Shown: positions 7,861 through 16,661, numbered from the stretch's first letter. The stretch: DNA of 32,528 nt from Pseudomonadota bacterium (GCA_021821365.1 JAKACN010000025.1:1-32528), one strand, 5' to 3'. Translations and numbers: made by a program. Notes: generated by a model from the sequence alone, not told the origin.

Positions 7861-8783
7861 CGGATGCCGAAGCGATCATCGACGTGCACGGCCTGACCAA
7901 GCGCTACGACGAGCGCGTGGTGGTCGACCATGTCGATATGCAGGTGCGGCGCGGCCGTATCTACGGCTTTCTCGGCCCCAACGGCAGCGGCAAGACCACC
8001 ACCATCCGCATGCTGTGCGGCCTGCTCACGCCGGACGACGGCAGCGGCACCTGCCTCGGCTTCGACATCCGCAAGGAATCGCGCAAGATCCGACGCCACG
8101 TCGGCTACATGACGCAGCGCTTCGGCCTGTACGAAGATCTGAGCATCGAGGAAAATCTCGACTTCATCGCACGCGTCTATGAAGTGCCGCAGCGCCAGCG
8201 CAAGGTGAAGGAAACGCTGGAACAGCTAGGACTGGCGAGCCGCCGAACGCAACTCGCGGGCGCCTTGTCGGGCGGCTGGAAGCAACGCCTCGCACTCGCT
8301 GCCTGCCTGCTGCATGAACCGCAATTGTTGCTGCTGGACGAGCCGACGGCCGGCGTTGACCCGAAGGCGCGGCGCGAATTCTGGGACCACCTGCACCAGC
8401 TCGCGCTCGACGGCCTGACCGTGCTGGTGTCGACGCATTACATGGACGAGGCGGAACGCTGCCACCAGCTCGCGTACATTGCCTATGGCCATCTGCTGGC
8501 GCAAGGAACGTCGAAGGAGATGATTGCCAATGCGCAGCTGACGACCTACTCTGCCTCGGGCCCTCGCCTGGCGGATCTGGCAAAGGCACTGCGCGCGTAC
8601 TCCGGTATCAATGTCGCTTCCTTCGGCACCACGCTGCACATCAGCGCGACGTCGGACGCAGGGCTTGAGGCGGCGCTCGCGCCCTGGCGCGACGGCGATC
8701 TGCACATCACGCGCGTCGACACCACGCTGGAAGACGTGTTCATCGCGCTGATGCAGCACACGACGGACAATTATTCATCATGA
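7857..8783 (+). CDS. ABC transporter ATP-binding protein (YbhF-like, single domain)
   Basis: Nucleotide-binding subunit of the efflux pump, 308 residues. Walker A GPNGSGKTT at 40-48, Q-loop near YMTQRFGLYE, signature LSGGWKQR at 137-144, Walker B LLLLDEPT ending near 164, and the H-loop STHYMDE near 193. The signature has Trp where Gln is usual after LSGG. The C-terminus (TTLEDVFIALM) is the usual tail of drug/ABC-2 ATPases. E. coli YbhF fuses two such domains; here only one is present, so the pump probably uses a homodimer. Start at 7857 overlaps the adaptor stop; its own stop overlaps the permease start. Confidence 0.93.
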   Translation: MTDAEAIIDVHGLTKRYDERVVVDHVDMQVRRGRIYGFLGPNGSGKTTTIRMLCGLLTPDDGSGTCLGFDIRKESRKIRRHVGYMTQRFGLYEDLSIEENLDFIARVYEVPQRQRKVKETLEQLGLASRRTQLAGALSGGWKQRLALAACLLHEPQLLLLDEPTAGVDPKARREFWDHLHQLALDGLTVLVSTHYMDEAERCHQLAYIAYGHLLAQGTSKEMIANAQLTTYSASGPRLADLAKALRAYSGINVASFGTTLHISATSDAGLEAALAPWRDGDLHITRVDTTLEDVFIALMQHTTDNYSS

Positions 8784-9904
8784 ACTGGTCGCGCCTGCTC
8801 GCCATCCTGATCAAGGAATTTCGCCAGATCCGACGCGACCAGCTGACCTTCGCAATGATGGTCGTCGTGCCGATCATGCAGCTGATCCTGTTCGGTTACG
8901 CGATCAACACCGACCCCAAGCACCTTCCGCTCGCCGTGGTGCAGGCCGACCAGAGCGAATTCGCGCGCAGCCTCGTCGCCAGCCTGGAGAACTCCGCGTA
9001 TTTCCGCGTCACCGCGCGGCCGCGCAGCGAGGCGGAGGGCAACGAATTGCTGGATGAAGGGAGCGTGCAGTTCCTGCTGGTGATCCCGCCCGACTTCGGT
9101 CGGCAGCTATTGCGCGGCGAACGGCCGGTGGTCCTGCTGGCGGCCGATGCCACCGATCCGGCGGCGGCCGGCAATGCCCTGGCGGCGCTGAACGGCATTA
9201 CGCGGCAGGTCGTGGCGCGTGACCTCACCGGCCCCTCTCGCGCGCTGCAGGCGGGCGATACCGCTTTTGAAATCCGCCCGCAGCGCCGTTACAACCCGGA
9301 AGGTGTGTCGCGCTACAACATCGTGCCCGGATTGATCGGTGTGATCCTGACCATGACGATGGTGATGATGACCGCGCTGGCGATGACGCGCGAACGCGAG
9401 CGCGGCACGATGGAAAACCTGCTCGCGACGCCGGTGCGCCCGCTCGAAGTCATGGTCGGAAAGATTGCGCCCTACATATTGATCGGCTACGTGCAAACGG
9501 CGGTGATCCTCATCGCGGCCCATTTGCTGTTCGACGTACCGATGGTCGGCAGCCTCGTCTTGCTCTCGGCGGCGCTGGTGGTCTACATGGCGGCGAACCT
9601 CGCGGTCGGTTTCACCTTTTCGACGATCGCGCGCAACCAGCTGCAGGCCATGCAGCTGACCTTTTTCTTTTTCCTGCCGTCGATGCTGCTGTCGGGCTTC
9701 ATGTTTCCCTTCCGCGGCATGCCGGAGTGGGCACAAGTGCTGGGCGAAGCGTTGCCGCTCACGCACTTCCTGCGTATCGTGCGCGGCATCATGCTCAAGG
9801 GGAACAGCTGGGTGGAAGTCGTGCCGAACGTCTGGCCGATCGCGCTGTTCATGCTGGTCGCGGGACTGGTGGCGTTGAAGCGCTATCGGCAGACGCTGGA
9901 TTAG
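8780..9904 (+). CDS. ABC-2 type permease (YbhR/YbhS/YhhJ-like)
   Basis: 374-residue membrane subunit. One N-terminal transmembrane helix (~25-45) is followed by a large extracytoplasmic domain (~46-175) and five more helices starting near NIVPGLIGVILTMTMVMMTA, the ABC2_membrane_3 layout. The cytoplasmic loop TRERERGTMENLLATPVRPLEVMVGKI is the coupling-helix region typical of these permeases. E. coli has two permeases (YbhS and YbhR); only one intact gene is present here, so a homodimer is likely. The last 39 bases of the gene occur again, nearly identical, at 10030-10068, which may be a duplication or the remnant of a second permease. Confidence 0.92.
   Translation: MNWSRLLAILIKEFRQIRRDQLTFAMMVVVPIMQLILFGYAINTDPKHLPLAVVQADQSEFARSLVASLENSAYFRVTARPRSEAEGNELLDEGSVQFLLVIPPDFGRQLLRGERPVVLLAADATDPAAAGNALAALNGITRQVVARDLTGPSRALQAGDTAFEIRPQRRYNPEGVSRYNIVPGLIGVILTMTMVMMTALAMTRERERGTMENLLATPVRPLEVMVGKIAPYILIGYVQTAVILIAAHLLFDVPMVGSLVLLSAALVVYMAANLAVGFTFSTIARNQLQAMQLTFFFFLPSMLLSGFMFPFRGMPEWAQVLGEALPLTHFLRIVRGIMLKGNSWVEVVPNVWPIALFMLVAGLVALKRYRQTLD
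9866..9904 (+). repeat. Direct repeat, copy 1: 3' end of the permease gene
   Basis: The last 39 bases of the permease gene, from CTGGTGGCG to the TAG stop, recur at 10030-10068 with one difference (CTGGATTAG against CTCGATTAG). In both places a long palindrome beginning TGTCCACG follows within 13 bases. Confidence 0.9.
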
Positions 9905-9916
9905 CGCGTATCAGGA

Positions 9917-9969
9917 TGTCCACGGAAAACACAGAAAACACGGAAAAATATTCCTGATTTCCGTGGACA
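9917..9969. repeat. Palindromic element 1 (TGTCCACGGAAA arms)
   Basis: Perfect 12-bp arms TGTCCACGGAAA (9917-9928) and TTTCCGTGGACA (9958-9969) around a loop with CACAGAAAACACGG repeats. It lies 12 bases after the permease stop. It can act as a transcription-stopping hairpin and resembles element 2, so it may belong to a dispersed repeat family. Confidence 0.75.
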
Positions 9970-10029
9970 AGGATTCGCAGCATGCGCAGCGCGCAGGATT
10001 GGTTGTAGCGGAGCACGCCGCATATCGTG

Positions 10030-10068
10030 CTGGTGGCGTTGAAGCGCTATCGGCAGACGCTCGATTAG
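10030..10068 (+). repeat. Direct repeat, copy 2: orphan copy of the permease tail
   Basis: 38 of 39 bases match the permease gene end at 9866-9904. The encoded tail would be LVALKRYRQTLD and a stop, but the frame meets a stop at 10006-10008 upstream, so it is not part of a working gene. Either a tandem duplication or the residue of a deleted paralogous permease. Confidence 0.85.
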
Positions 10069-10080
10069 GAATGCGTTGGC

Positions 10081-10144
10081 TGTCCACGAAAAATACGAAA
10101 AGTATTACTGGTTTCTTTCGTGTTTTTCGTGTTTTTCGTGGACA
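10081..10144. repeat. Palindromic element 2 (TGTCCACGAAAAA arms), likely bidirectional terminator
   Basis: Perfect 13-bp arms TGTCCACGAAAAA (10081-10093) and TTTTTCGTGGACA (10132-10144). Inside, the right side repeats CGTGTTTTT twice, extending the stem with one mismatch. It sits between the plus-strand efflux operon and the minus-strand kinase operon, where a shared terminator is expected; T-rich runs follow on the plus strand. Confidence 0.75.
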
Positions 10145-10198
10145 AAGATTTTCGTTTTTTCCTGATGCCACGAACGCCTGCCTTCCATCATGCGCGCA

Positions 10199-11761
10199 TC
10201 AATGCAGGCGCGGATAGCCGGTGATTTTCTGGATTTCCTTGTAGAGCGGTTGCAGGCGCGCATACATCTGCTGGTACACGCGGCGGTACAAGGCGTCGTA
10301 GATCTGCTGGTTGTGGCGCTGCGGCTCGAATACGCAGCCGATGCGCGTCATGGTTTTGATCGCGGTATTGAAATCGGGATGCAGCCGAAGCCCGACGGCG
10401 GCATCGATGGCTGCGCCGAGGCCGGAGGTTTCGTAGACGTGCGGGCGGGCGGTGGGCAGGCCGAAGATGTCGGCGGTCAATTGCATTGCCGCATCGCTCT
10501 GCGAGCCGCCGCCTGACACGCGCAGTTCCGTGATCGGCACGCCGCTGCGTTTCTCGATGCGCTCCTTGCCTTCGCGCAGCGCATAAGCCAATCCTTCCAG
10601 GATCGCGCGGTAGAAGTGCGCGCGGGTATGCACGTCGCCGAAGCCGATCACCGCTCCCTTCGCTTCCGGGCCCGGCACCTTGATGCCTGGCGTCCAGTAG
10701 GGTTGCAGCATCAGGCCCATGGAACCGGGCGGCACCGCGTTGACGAGTTCGTCGAACAGGGCTTCCGGCGCGATGCCCTGTTCGGTCGCGCGGTCCTTCT
10801 CATGATGGCCGAACTGCTCCTTGAACCAGTTGACCATCCAGTAGCCGCGGAAGATCTGCACTTCGGTGCTGTAGGCCCCCGGCACGGCGGCGGGATACGG
10901 CGGGATGAAGGGCGTGACTTCGAGGTATTTCCGGCTGGTCGTATTGATCGTCGCGGTGGTGCCATAGCTGAGGCAGCCGACGTGCTGTTCGAGGCAGCCG
11001 GCACCGATCACTTCGCAGGCCTTGTCGGCGGCCGCAGCCAGCAGCGGTGTGCCGGACGGGATGCCGGTTGCCTCTGCGGCGGCGCCCGTGATGCGGCCCA
11101 TCACCGTGCCAGGGGGCACCAGTGTCGGCAGCATGCGCCGCTCGATGGGCAGCGCCTGCCATTTCCAGTCGCGCTTGCCGGCCCATTGCAGGCCCTTGTA
11201 GTCGAAGGGAACATAGCCGACTTGCGATCCGATCGAATCGATGAACTCGCCGCACAGGCGGTAGTTCAGGTAACCCGACAGCAGCAGGTACTTGTCGGTC
11301 TTGTCCCAGATCTCCGGCTGGTGGGCCTTGATCCAGTTGGCCTCGGCCTCACCGAGAAAAAAGTTGATCGTGTCCTCCACGCGCGCCAGCTTGAACGCGG
11401 CCCGCCACAACGGTCCGAGCGTCGGCACCCGGTCGGTGCGGCGCTGGTCTAGCCAGAGGATGGCCGGGCGCAGCGGGCGGCCGAACCGGTCGAGGTTGAT
11501 GACGGTGCCGCGCTGCGTGGTGACGGCCACGCCCTTGATCGCGTCCTTCGGTAGGTCGCCCTGCGCCCACAGCCGCTGGCACGCCGTGCACAGCGCCTGC
11601 CAGTAGCCCTCCGGCTCGTGCTCGGCCCAGCCGGGCTGCACGGAGAAGTAGGCATCGAGATGCACCTGCGACCTGGCAACGATGCGGCCATGCAGATCGA
11701 ACAGCAGCGCACGCACGCTCTGCGTGCCGTTGTCGATGGCAAGAATGTAGTCGTTGGGCAT
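10199..11761 (-). CDS. FGGY-family carbohydrate/polyol kinase (glycerol-kinase-like)
   Basis: 520-residue ATP-dependent kinase. The N-terminal FGGY domain opens with [15 protein letters not shown] (phosphate-binding DxGTxxxR), and the C-terminal domain has the adenosine site around [22 protein letters not shown] and [15 protein letters not shown]. Start at 11761 ([13 protein letters not shown]) is set by a GGCGGAGA ribosome-binding site and by the position of the first motif; longer frames run into the upstream gene. It follows the GlpD gene by 19 bases and is the last gene of the three-gene operon. Substrate is not certain: glycerol is suggested by GlpD next door, but the sequence is not a close match to classic GlpK and could act on a related polyol or glycerol ether. 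Confidence 0.85.
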   Translation of the reverse strand: MPNDYILAIDNGTQSVRALLFDLHGRIVARSQVHLDAYFSVQPGWAEHEPEGYWQALCTACQRLWAQGDLPKDAIKGVAVTTQRGTVINLDRFGRPLRPAILWLDQRRTDRVPTLGPLWRAAFKLARVEDTINFFLGEAEANWIKAHQPEIWDKTDKYLLLSGYLNYRLCGEFIDSIGSQVGYVPFDYKGLQWAGKRDWKWQALPIERRMLPTLVPPGTVMGRITGAAAEATGIPSGTPLLAAAADKACEVIGAGCLEQHVGCLSYGTTATINTTSRKYLEVTPFIPPYPAAVPGAYSTEVQIFRGYWMVNWFKEQFGHHEKDRATEQGIAPEALFDELVNAVPPGSMGLMLQPYWTPGIKVPGPEAKGAVIGFGDVHTRAHFYRAILEGLAYALREGKERIEKRSGVPITELRVSGGGSQSDAAMQLTADIFGLPTARPHVYETSGLGAAIDAAVGLRLHPDFNTAIKTMTRIGCVFEPQRHNQQIYDALYRRVYQQMYARLQPLYKEIQKITGYPRLH

Positions 11762-11780
11762 GGGTGTCTCCGCCTGAGTC

Positions 11781-13388
11781 TCACGCCGCCCGCCGCGGCG
11801 CTTGCGCGCCTTGCGCGGGCGGCACGCTGTAATGCTTCCGCCAGAGCGCGACGTACGCCGCCTGCTCGTTCGCCCAGCGCGCATCATCCCAGCCGAGCTC
11901 CGCCTGGCAGATCGCGCGCACGCGCGGCAGCAGTTCCGCGCCGCCTTCCCGCAGCAGCAATCCAAGCCGCGTGCGGCGCAGCATCAGGTCTTCCAGGTGC
12001 AGCACGGCTTCCCTGCGCGCAGCCCAGCGCAACTCCGCGTACAGCGTGTCCGTGCCGGGAATCGTCTCCAGCTCGCCTTCCTGCGCGGCGGCCACCAGCA
12101 AGCGTGCGAAGCCGCCGTGGCGGCCGACGAGCCGCCGCCGCTGAAACGAAGTCAATTTTCCATCGTACGGCAGCGGTGGCGCCGGCGCAAATACCGGACG
12201 CGAACGCCGGCTGATGTGCCGCCCGCGCAGCAGCGGCGCGGCATGGTTCAGGGCATCGCGCGCGATCAGGCGGAAGGTGGTGAGCTTGCCGCCTGTCACC
12301 GTCAGCAGGCCATCCTCCAGCCACACGGCGTGGTCGCGCCCTTCCTTCGACGGATCGGTCTTGCCGCTGTCGATCACCGGCCGCACGCCGGCAAAGGTGG
12401 CGATGATATCGTCGCGCGTGATACGCAGCTGCGGAAACTGAAAGTCGAGAGCCGCCATCAGGTAGGCCAGTTCCTGTTGCGTGATCGCCGCTTCGTTGCG
12501 CATGTCTTCGCGATGATCGACGTCGGTGGTGCCGACCAGGGTCACGCCTTCCCAGGGAAAGGCGAACACCGGGCGTCCGTCCTGCGGGTGCATCAGGCTG
12601 ATCGCCTGCGCGACCGGCAGGCGCCACGCGGGCAGCACCAGGTGGCTGCCGCGCAGCGGGCGCAGTTTCGCGCCGCTCTTCGCCTGCTGACGCAAGGCAT
12701 CGGCCCAGGCGCCGGTAGCGCTGATGACGGCCTTGGCTTCCACCGCCTGCCGCTGGCCCGTCACACCGTCCTGCAGCTCCACGCCGCACACCCGTCCGTC
12801 GCGGCGCACGAGCTGGCGCGCGGCCATGTAATTGATCGCCACGCCGCCTGCCGCGATCGCTTCCTGCAGCACGCGCAGCACCAGGCGCGCATCGTCGGTC
12901 TTGGCGTCCGTGTAGCACAGTCCGCCCTGCAGATCGTCGGTGGCGATGTGCGGCGCCAGCAGCAGGAATTCGTCGGGGCGGAAGTAGTGTCGCGAGCGCT
13001 TCCCGGCCATCATGTCGTACAGCGCGAGGCCGAGCGAGAACATCCAGCGCCCCGGCTTGCGTCCGCGATAGTCGGCGAAGGCGAAGCCTTGCGGCTCGAC
13101 CAGGCCGGCGGCGTCTTTCAGCAGCTGCTCCCGTTCGTGCACCGAATCGCGCGTCAGCAGCAGCTTGCCTTCCTTGAGATAGCGCAGGCCGCCGTGCACC
13201 AGCTTGGATGAGCGGCTGGAGGTGCCCCAGGCGAAGTCGCGCTGTTCCACCAGCAGCGCGCGCATGCCGTTGCGCGCGGCTTCCAGAAGAATGCCGGCGC
13301 CGGTGATGCCGCCGCCGATGATGACGATGTCCCACTTGCGGTCGCTGAGCATGGCGCTTGTGCGTTCGCGCCAATTGGTCTGCCACAT
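11781..13388 (-). CDS. glpD: Glycerol-3-phosphate dehydrogenase, GlpD family
   Basis: FAD-dependent membrane-associated enzyme that oxidises sn-glycerol 3-phosphate to DHAP and passes electrons to quinone. 535 residues, slightly longer than E. coli GlpD (501). The FAD-binding GGGITGAG is at about 25-32, followed by [36 protein letters not shown]-type GlpD sequence, VGTTDVDH, and the C-terminal DAO_C domain. The start at 13388 has AAAGGA eight bases upstream, overlapping the stop of the flavoenzyme gene, so translation is probably coupled. Being bound between a polyol kinase and an alkyl-DHAP-synthase-like gene, it may be a specialised second GlpD rather than the main glycerol catabolic enzyme. 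Confidence 0.9.
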   Translation of the reverse strand: MWQTNWRERTSAMLSDRKWDIVIIGGGITGAGILLEAARNGMRALLVEQRDFAWGTSSRSSKLVHGGLRYLKEGKLLLTRDSVHEREQLLKDAAGLVEPQGFAFADYRGRKPGRWMFSLGLALYDMMAGKRSRHYFRPDEFLLLAPHIATDDLQGGLCYTDAKTDDARLVLRVLQEAIAAGGVAINYMAARQLVRRDGRVCGVELQDGVTGQRQAVEAKAVISATGAWADALRQQAKSGAKLRPLRGSHLVLPAWRLPVAQAISLMHPQDGRPVFAFPWEGVTLVGTTDVDHREDMRNEAAITQQELAYLMAALDFQFPQLRITRDDIIATFAGVRPVIDSGKTDPSKEGRDHAVWLEDGLLTVTGGKLTTFRLIARDALNHAAPLLRGRHISRRSRPVFAPAPPLPYDGKLTSFQRRRLVGRHGGFARLLVAAAQEGELETIPGTDTLYAELRWAARREAVLHLEDLMLRRTRLGLLLREGGAELLPRVRAICQAELGWDDARWANEQAAYVALWRKHYSVPPAQGAQAPRRAA

Positions 13389-13399
13389 GATGATTCCTT

Positions 13400-14998
13400 T
13401 CAGGACGCCGGTAGCAGCTTGCCGGGATTCATCATGCCGGTGGGATCGAAATGCCGGCACAGTTCGCGGATCGCGCCCATGCCCAGCGCACCTTTCTCCG
13501 CCTGCAGGTACGGCGCATGATCGACGCCGACGCCATGCTGATGACTGATGGTGCCGCCGTTGGCAAGGATCGCCGCGCACGCCGCGCCCTTCATCGCTTT
13601 CCAGCGTTCCAGGTCTTCTTCATACCGGCCCGCGAGGCGATAGGCGAAAGTGGTGTACACGCTCGCGCCCTGCGCGTACATATGCGAGAGATGCGTGTAG
13701 GCGTGCACCCGCTCGCCGAACGCGGACAAGGCGTTGCGCGCCGCCTGCTCCACCGACTGCATCATGCCGCGCACGCGTGGCCAGTCGACGGCGGTTTCGA
13801 CGGTATCGACCGCGTAGCCGCGTTGCCACAGGGCGTTGCGCAGGTAGACGTTGCGGAAGCGGTTCTGTTTCCACTTCTCGCCGATCGCCGCGCCGGCATG
13901 CACGCCACGATAACGGCGCGCGATGCGCAATGCCTGCTTCAGCGCATGCGCGACCGTGGCCGCATCGCCGCTGGCGCCGGCCAGCAGCATGCACTTCTGC
14001 TCGCCGCAGGCGCGCATGCCCAGATAGGCCTGCAGCAGGCCGATCATCCTGTGATGGCCGGCCATGGCCAGCGTGGTCTGCGTCTCGACCGGGTTGGACA
14101 GGCGCAGCATCGATAACGGCAATTTCGCCTGCGCGATGCTGCGCACCGCGTTTTCCGCTTCCGTCCAGGTCGGGAAGAACACGGCATGAAAGGCTTCGCG
14201 CTGCGGCAGCGGCGTGATGCGCACCGTCGCTTCGGTGAGAATGCCCATGCGCCCTTCCGAGCCGAGCACGATCTCGCGCAGGTCGGTACCGGCCGCCGAT
14301 GCGGGGTAAGCCGGAATCGCCAGCGTGCCGGTCGGCGTCTCCAGCCTGCCGCCCGCAAACAGTTGTTCGATGCGCCCGTAGCGCAGCGACTGCTGGCCGG
14401 AGGAGCGCGTCACGACCCAGCCGCCGAGCGTGGAATATTCGAAGGATTGCGGGAAATGGCCGAGCGTGTAGCCGCGTGCACGCAGTTGCGCTTCCAGGTC
14501 CGGGCCGGCAATACCCGCGCCGAACGTCGCCAGTTGCGCCTGCGGATCGAGGTCGATCAGGGTCGACAGCCTCGACAGGTTGACGGTGATCACCGGCTTG
14601 CCGGTCTCCGGCACCGTCAGGTGCCCGACCACGCTGGTACCGCCGCCGTAGGGGATGACCACGGCGTCGATACGGCGCGCGTGGTCGAGCAACTCGCGCA
14701 CCTGCCCGCTGCTTTCCGGAAATGCCACGCCATCCGGCACGCTTTCGACCCGGCCGTAGCGCAGCCGCAACCAGTCCGGCAGGCTCTGGCCGAACGCATG
14801 CCGCAGGCGCGCCTCGGGCGTGGCATCGATATATCTGTGCGGCGCCAACCTGCCGGGCGGCACGCTGCGGCAGGCCTCCGCCAGCGTCGCGTCGGCCGGC
14901 GGCTTGCCGTCGCCCACCCGCGCCCGCAGGAAATCCAGCATGTCGTCATTCAGCGCGAAGTCGATAGACTCGTCGCCCCAACCGTTCCAGCGTCTCAC
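13400..14998 (-). CDS. FAD-binding oxidase, alkyl-dihydroxyacetonephosphate synthase-like
   Basis: Vanillyl-alcohol-oxidase/ADPS superfamily flavoprotein, ~532 residues. FAD_binding_4 domain holds IPYGGGTSVVGHL near 115-127 and the stretch GHFPQSFEYSTLGGW followed by SSGQQSLRYGRIEQL, a pattern strongly like alkyl-DHAP synthase (AGPS), which swaps the acyl chain of acyl-DHAP for a fatty alcohol. The C-terminal FAD-oxidase_C domain has SHQHGVG near 485, the counterpart of the AGPS HHHG site. Start is placed at a GTG (14998, giving RRWNGWGDE) because GAGGA lies 7 bases upstream; an ATG at 15016 is possible but sits at the expected transcription start. First gene of the operon. Alternative function: another 2-hydroxy-acid dehydrogenase such as D-lactate dehydrogenase. 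Confidence 0.82.
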   Translation of the reverse strand: MRRWNGWGDESIDFALNDDMLDFLRARVGDGKPPADATLAEACRSVPPGRLAPHRYIDATPEARLRHAFGQSLPDWLRLRYGRVESVPDGVAFPESSGQVRELLDHARRIDAVVIPYGGGTSVVGHLTVPETGKPVITVNLSRLSTLIDLDPQAQLATFGAGIAGPDLEAQLRARGYTLGHFPQSFEYSTLGGWVVTRSSGQQSLRYGRIEQLFAGGRLETPTGTLAIPAYPASAAGTDLREIVLGSEGRMGILTEATVRITPLPQREAFHAVFFPTWTEAENAVRSIAQAKLPLSMLRLSNPVETQTTLAMAGHHRMIGLLQAYLGMRACGEQKCMLLAGASGDAATVAHALKQALRIARRYRGVHAGAAIGEKWKQNRFRNVYLRNALWQRGYAVDTVETAVDWPRVRGMMQSVEQAARNALSAFGERVHAYTHLSHMYAQGASVYTTFAYRLAGRYEEDLERWKAMKGAACAAILANGGTISHQHGVGVDHAPYLQAEKGALGMGAIRELCRHFDPTGMMNPGKLLPAS

Positions 14999-15013
14999 TT
15001 GCTCATCCTCATG

Positions 15014-15027
15014 CATGGCTTGTTATA
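15014..15027 (-). promoter_or_regulatory. Promoter -10 of the flavoenzyme-glpD-kinase operon
   Basis: On the minus strand TATAAC (15027-15022) is a good -10. No strong -35 is visible 16-18 bases upstream, as expected for a promoter needing an activator, here the divergent AraC-type protein. The predicted start at about 15014-15016 gives a ~16-base leader with GAGGA before the GTG start at 14998. Confidence 0.5.
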
Positions 15028-15091
15028 CTGCGTCGAACAAAATCTTATCCATCCAGCCACGCCGCGTATTGCGCTTTGATGACAGCCGACT

Positions 15092-15101
15092 TGTTCGAAC
15101 A
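15092..15101. promoter_or_regulatory. TGTTCGAACA palindrome at the AraC gene start
   Basis: A perfect 10-bp palindrome touches the ATG of the AraC-family gene. Its half TCGAACA recurs in the same orientation at 15033-15039, just upstream of the operon -10. Two such sites in an 84-base divergent region are plausible binding sites for the regulator. Confidence 0.35.
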
Positions 15102-16141
15102 TGCCAGCGCCAACTTCCACCGCTAGCCGATCCGGCGGCCGCGTCGCCGGTCCCTACCTGCAACCACTGATCGAGGCGGCAGCGGCACATGGCGTGGACG
15201 AGCGCGCGCTGGAACAGGCGGCCGGGTTGCCTGCGGGAACACTCGCGCCACTGCCGGAATCGCTGTCCGCCTCGGATTACGTGCGGCTGCTCGAACTCGG
15301 CGCGCAACGCGCGAACGATCCGCACTTCGGCCTGCATGTGGGCGAACGCGTGAAGCTCGGGACCTACAACGTATACGGGCTGATCCTGCTGAGCTGCCGC
15401 GATTTCGGACAGGCATTCCAGCAGACGCAGCGCTTCGAAGGTCTGGCGCATGATCTCGGCCGCTCGACGATGAGCATCGCCGACGGCGTCGCCGAATATC
15501 GCTGGGACAGCCTGTTCCCGAAGGCAACGCGCCATCTCGCGGAAAGCGTGTTCGCCGGCATCCGCGTTTTCGGCGGCTGGCTGGCGGGCAAGGCATTGCC
15601 GCCGGTGGAGGTGTCGTTTACGCACGACGCGCCGCAAGACCTCTCCGAATACCATCGTCTCTTCGGCGCCGAAGTTCGTTTCAACGCGCCGGCCCATGTC
15701 GCGCGCTTCGATGCGGCTTTGCTCGCCTGGCCGGTGCCGAACGCGGATGTCAGCCTCTATCCGGTACTGCAGCAGCATGCGGAGCGACTGCTGAAGGAAA
15801 AGCTGCGCGCGGAGAAGGAAGGCAGCGTGGTCGCGCAGGTGCGCGCAGCGATCGTGCAGAACCTCGAGCAGGACCGCGTGCGCCTGCCGCTGATCGCGCA
15901 GGAACTCCGCATCACGCCGCGCACCCTGCAGCGCAAGCTGAGCGACGCGGGCCTCAGCTTTCAGCAGTTACTGGATCAGACCCGGCACGAACTCGCGCTC
16001 GACTACCTGAAGCAGAAGAAGCTCGGCATCGCCGAAATCGCCTTCCTGCTGGGCTACCAGGAACAGAGCTCCTTCAACCACGCCTTCAAGGACTGGACCG
16101 GCATGAATCCGGGGGCATATCGGGAGAAGATGCGGGGATGA
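15101..16141 (+). CDS. AraC-family regulator (OruR/ArgR-like, 346 aa), divergent to the glpD operon
   Basis: Transcription factor with an N-terminal Arabinose_bd-type sensor domain (about 20-215) and a C-terminal double HTH (about 245-345). The HTH contains LPLIAQELRITPRTLQRKLSDAG and IAEIAFLLGYQEQSSFNHAFKDW, typical of AraC activators. It is divergently transcribed from the flavoenzyme-glpD-kinase operon with 84-100 bases between, so it is the likely local activator, responding to a substrate of that operon. It shares its architecture with the AraC gene at 2933-3958 but is a different sequence. No strong ribosome-binding site is seen before the ATG at 15101. Confidence 0.9.
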   Translation: MPAPTSTASRSGGRVAGPYLQPLIEAAAAHGVDERALEQAAGLPAGTLAPLPESLSASDYVRLLELGAQRANDPHFGLHVGERVKLGTYNVYGLILLSCRDFGQAFQQTQRFEGLAHDLGRSTMSIADGVAEYRWDSLFPKATRHLAESVFAGIRVFGGWLAGKALPPVEVSFTHDAPQDLSEYHRLFGAEVRFNAPAHVARFDAALLAWPVPNADVSLYPVLQQHAERLLKEKLRAEKEGSVVAQVRAAIVQNLEQDRVRLPLIAQELRITPRTLQRKLSDAGLSFQQLLDQTRHELALDYLKQKKLGIAEIAFLLGYQEQSSFNHAFKDWTGMNPGAYREKMRG

Positions 16142-16218
16142 TGCATGCCCTCCATGGACCAGGGTTTCTGCGAAGCGCAATGGGGCGCAATGCGCCGCCC
16201 GCAAGCGGTGCATCGCGA

Positions 16219-16569
16219 TCAGGCAAGGCGTTTGCGTCCGGAGAGCAACTGCCTGAACGCATGTGCCAGCCAGTCGATTGATGCCGGCAGGTAGACGCGG
16301 GATGGCGAATAGTCGAAGACGCGTGGCAGGTCGACGCGTATGCGGCATGCGCCGATTGCTTCGGCCAGCACCAGGCCATCGTTCGGCAGGGTGAACGCCT
16401 GGCCTGGGCGCAGGAAGATATCGGTCGCATGCCCGTAGACGGTGATCCATGCCACGCCGGAAACGCACTGGATGCGGCGGCCTGCGGCCTCGACCAGACG
16501 CAATGGATGATTTTCGTGCAGTTCGCATTCCACCTGGCTCTTGGATGCTGCCAGTATCTTCGGTTTCAT
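16219..16569 (-). CDS. DUF2917 domain protein, 116 aa
   Basis: Small cupin-like protein of the DUF2917 family, function unknown. The core has IQCVSGVAWITVYGHATDIFLRPGQAFTLPNDGLVLAEAIGA-type beta-strand sequence at about residues 32-75. The start at 16569 is set by AAGGAGA seven bases upstream. It is divergent from the MocR regulator; I recall DUF2917 genes next to PLP-dependent MocR regulators in Burkholderiales, which suggests it is a regulated target. Its 3' end faces the AraC gene across 77 bases, which include a GGCGCA-A-TGCGCC palindrome (16184-16196) without a T-run. Confidence 0.8.
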   Translation of the reverse strand: MKPKILAASKSQVECELHENHPLRLVEAAGRRIQCVSGVAWITVYGHATDIFLRPGQAFTLPNDGLVLAEAIGACRIRVDLPRVFDYSPSRVYLPASIDWLAHAFRQLLSGRKRLA

Positions 16570-16648
16570 CGCTGCTCTCCTTTCCTGGGATATGAAGCAA
16601 CAGAGTACGGGCATGCGCGCGAACGCAACAGGTGCAGCAAATCGGAAT

Positions 16649-16661
16649 TGTGACCGTCACA
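16649..16661. promoter_or_regulatory. TGTGACCGTCACA palindrome in the DUF2917/MocR divergent region
   Basis: Perfect 13-bp inverted repeat between the two divergent genes. A second, shorter palindrome GATTC-A-GAATC lies at 16730-16740, six bases before the MocR start, and CTGTTAT (16679) / CTGTATC (16704) form weak direct repeats. Any could be a regulator site; MocR proteins often bind direct repeats. Confidence 0.35.

Noticed and set aside
16649-16661. TGTGACCGTCACA as a CRP site
   Set aside because: The half-sites TGTGA and TCACA are only 3 bases apart, whereas CRP needs 6, so only a generic operator is claimed.
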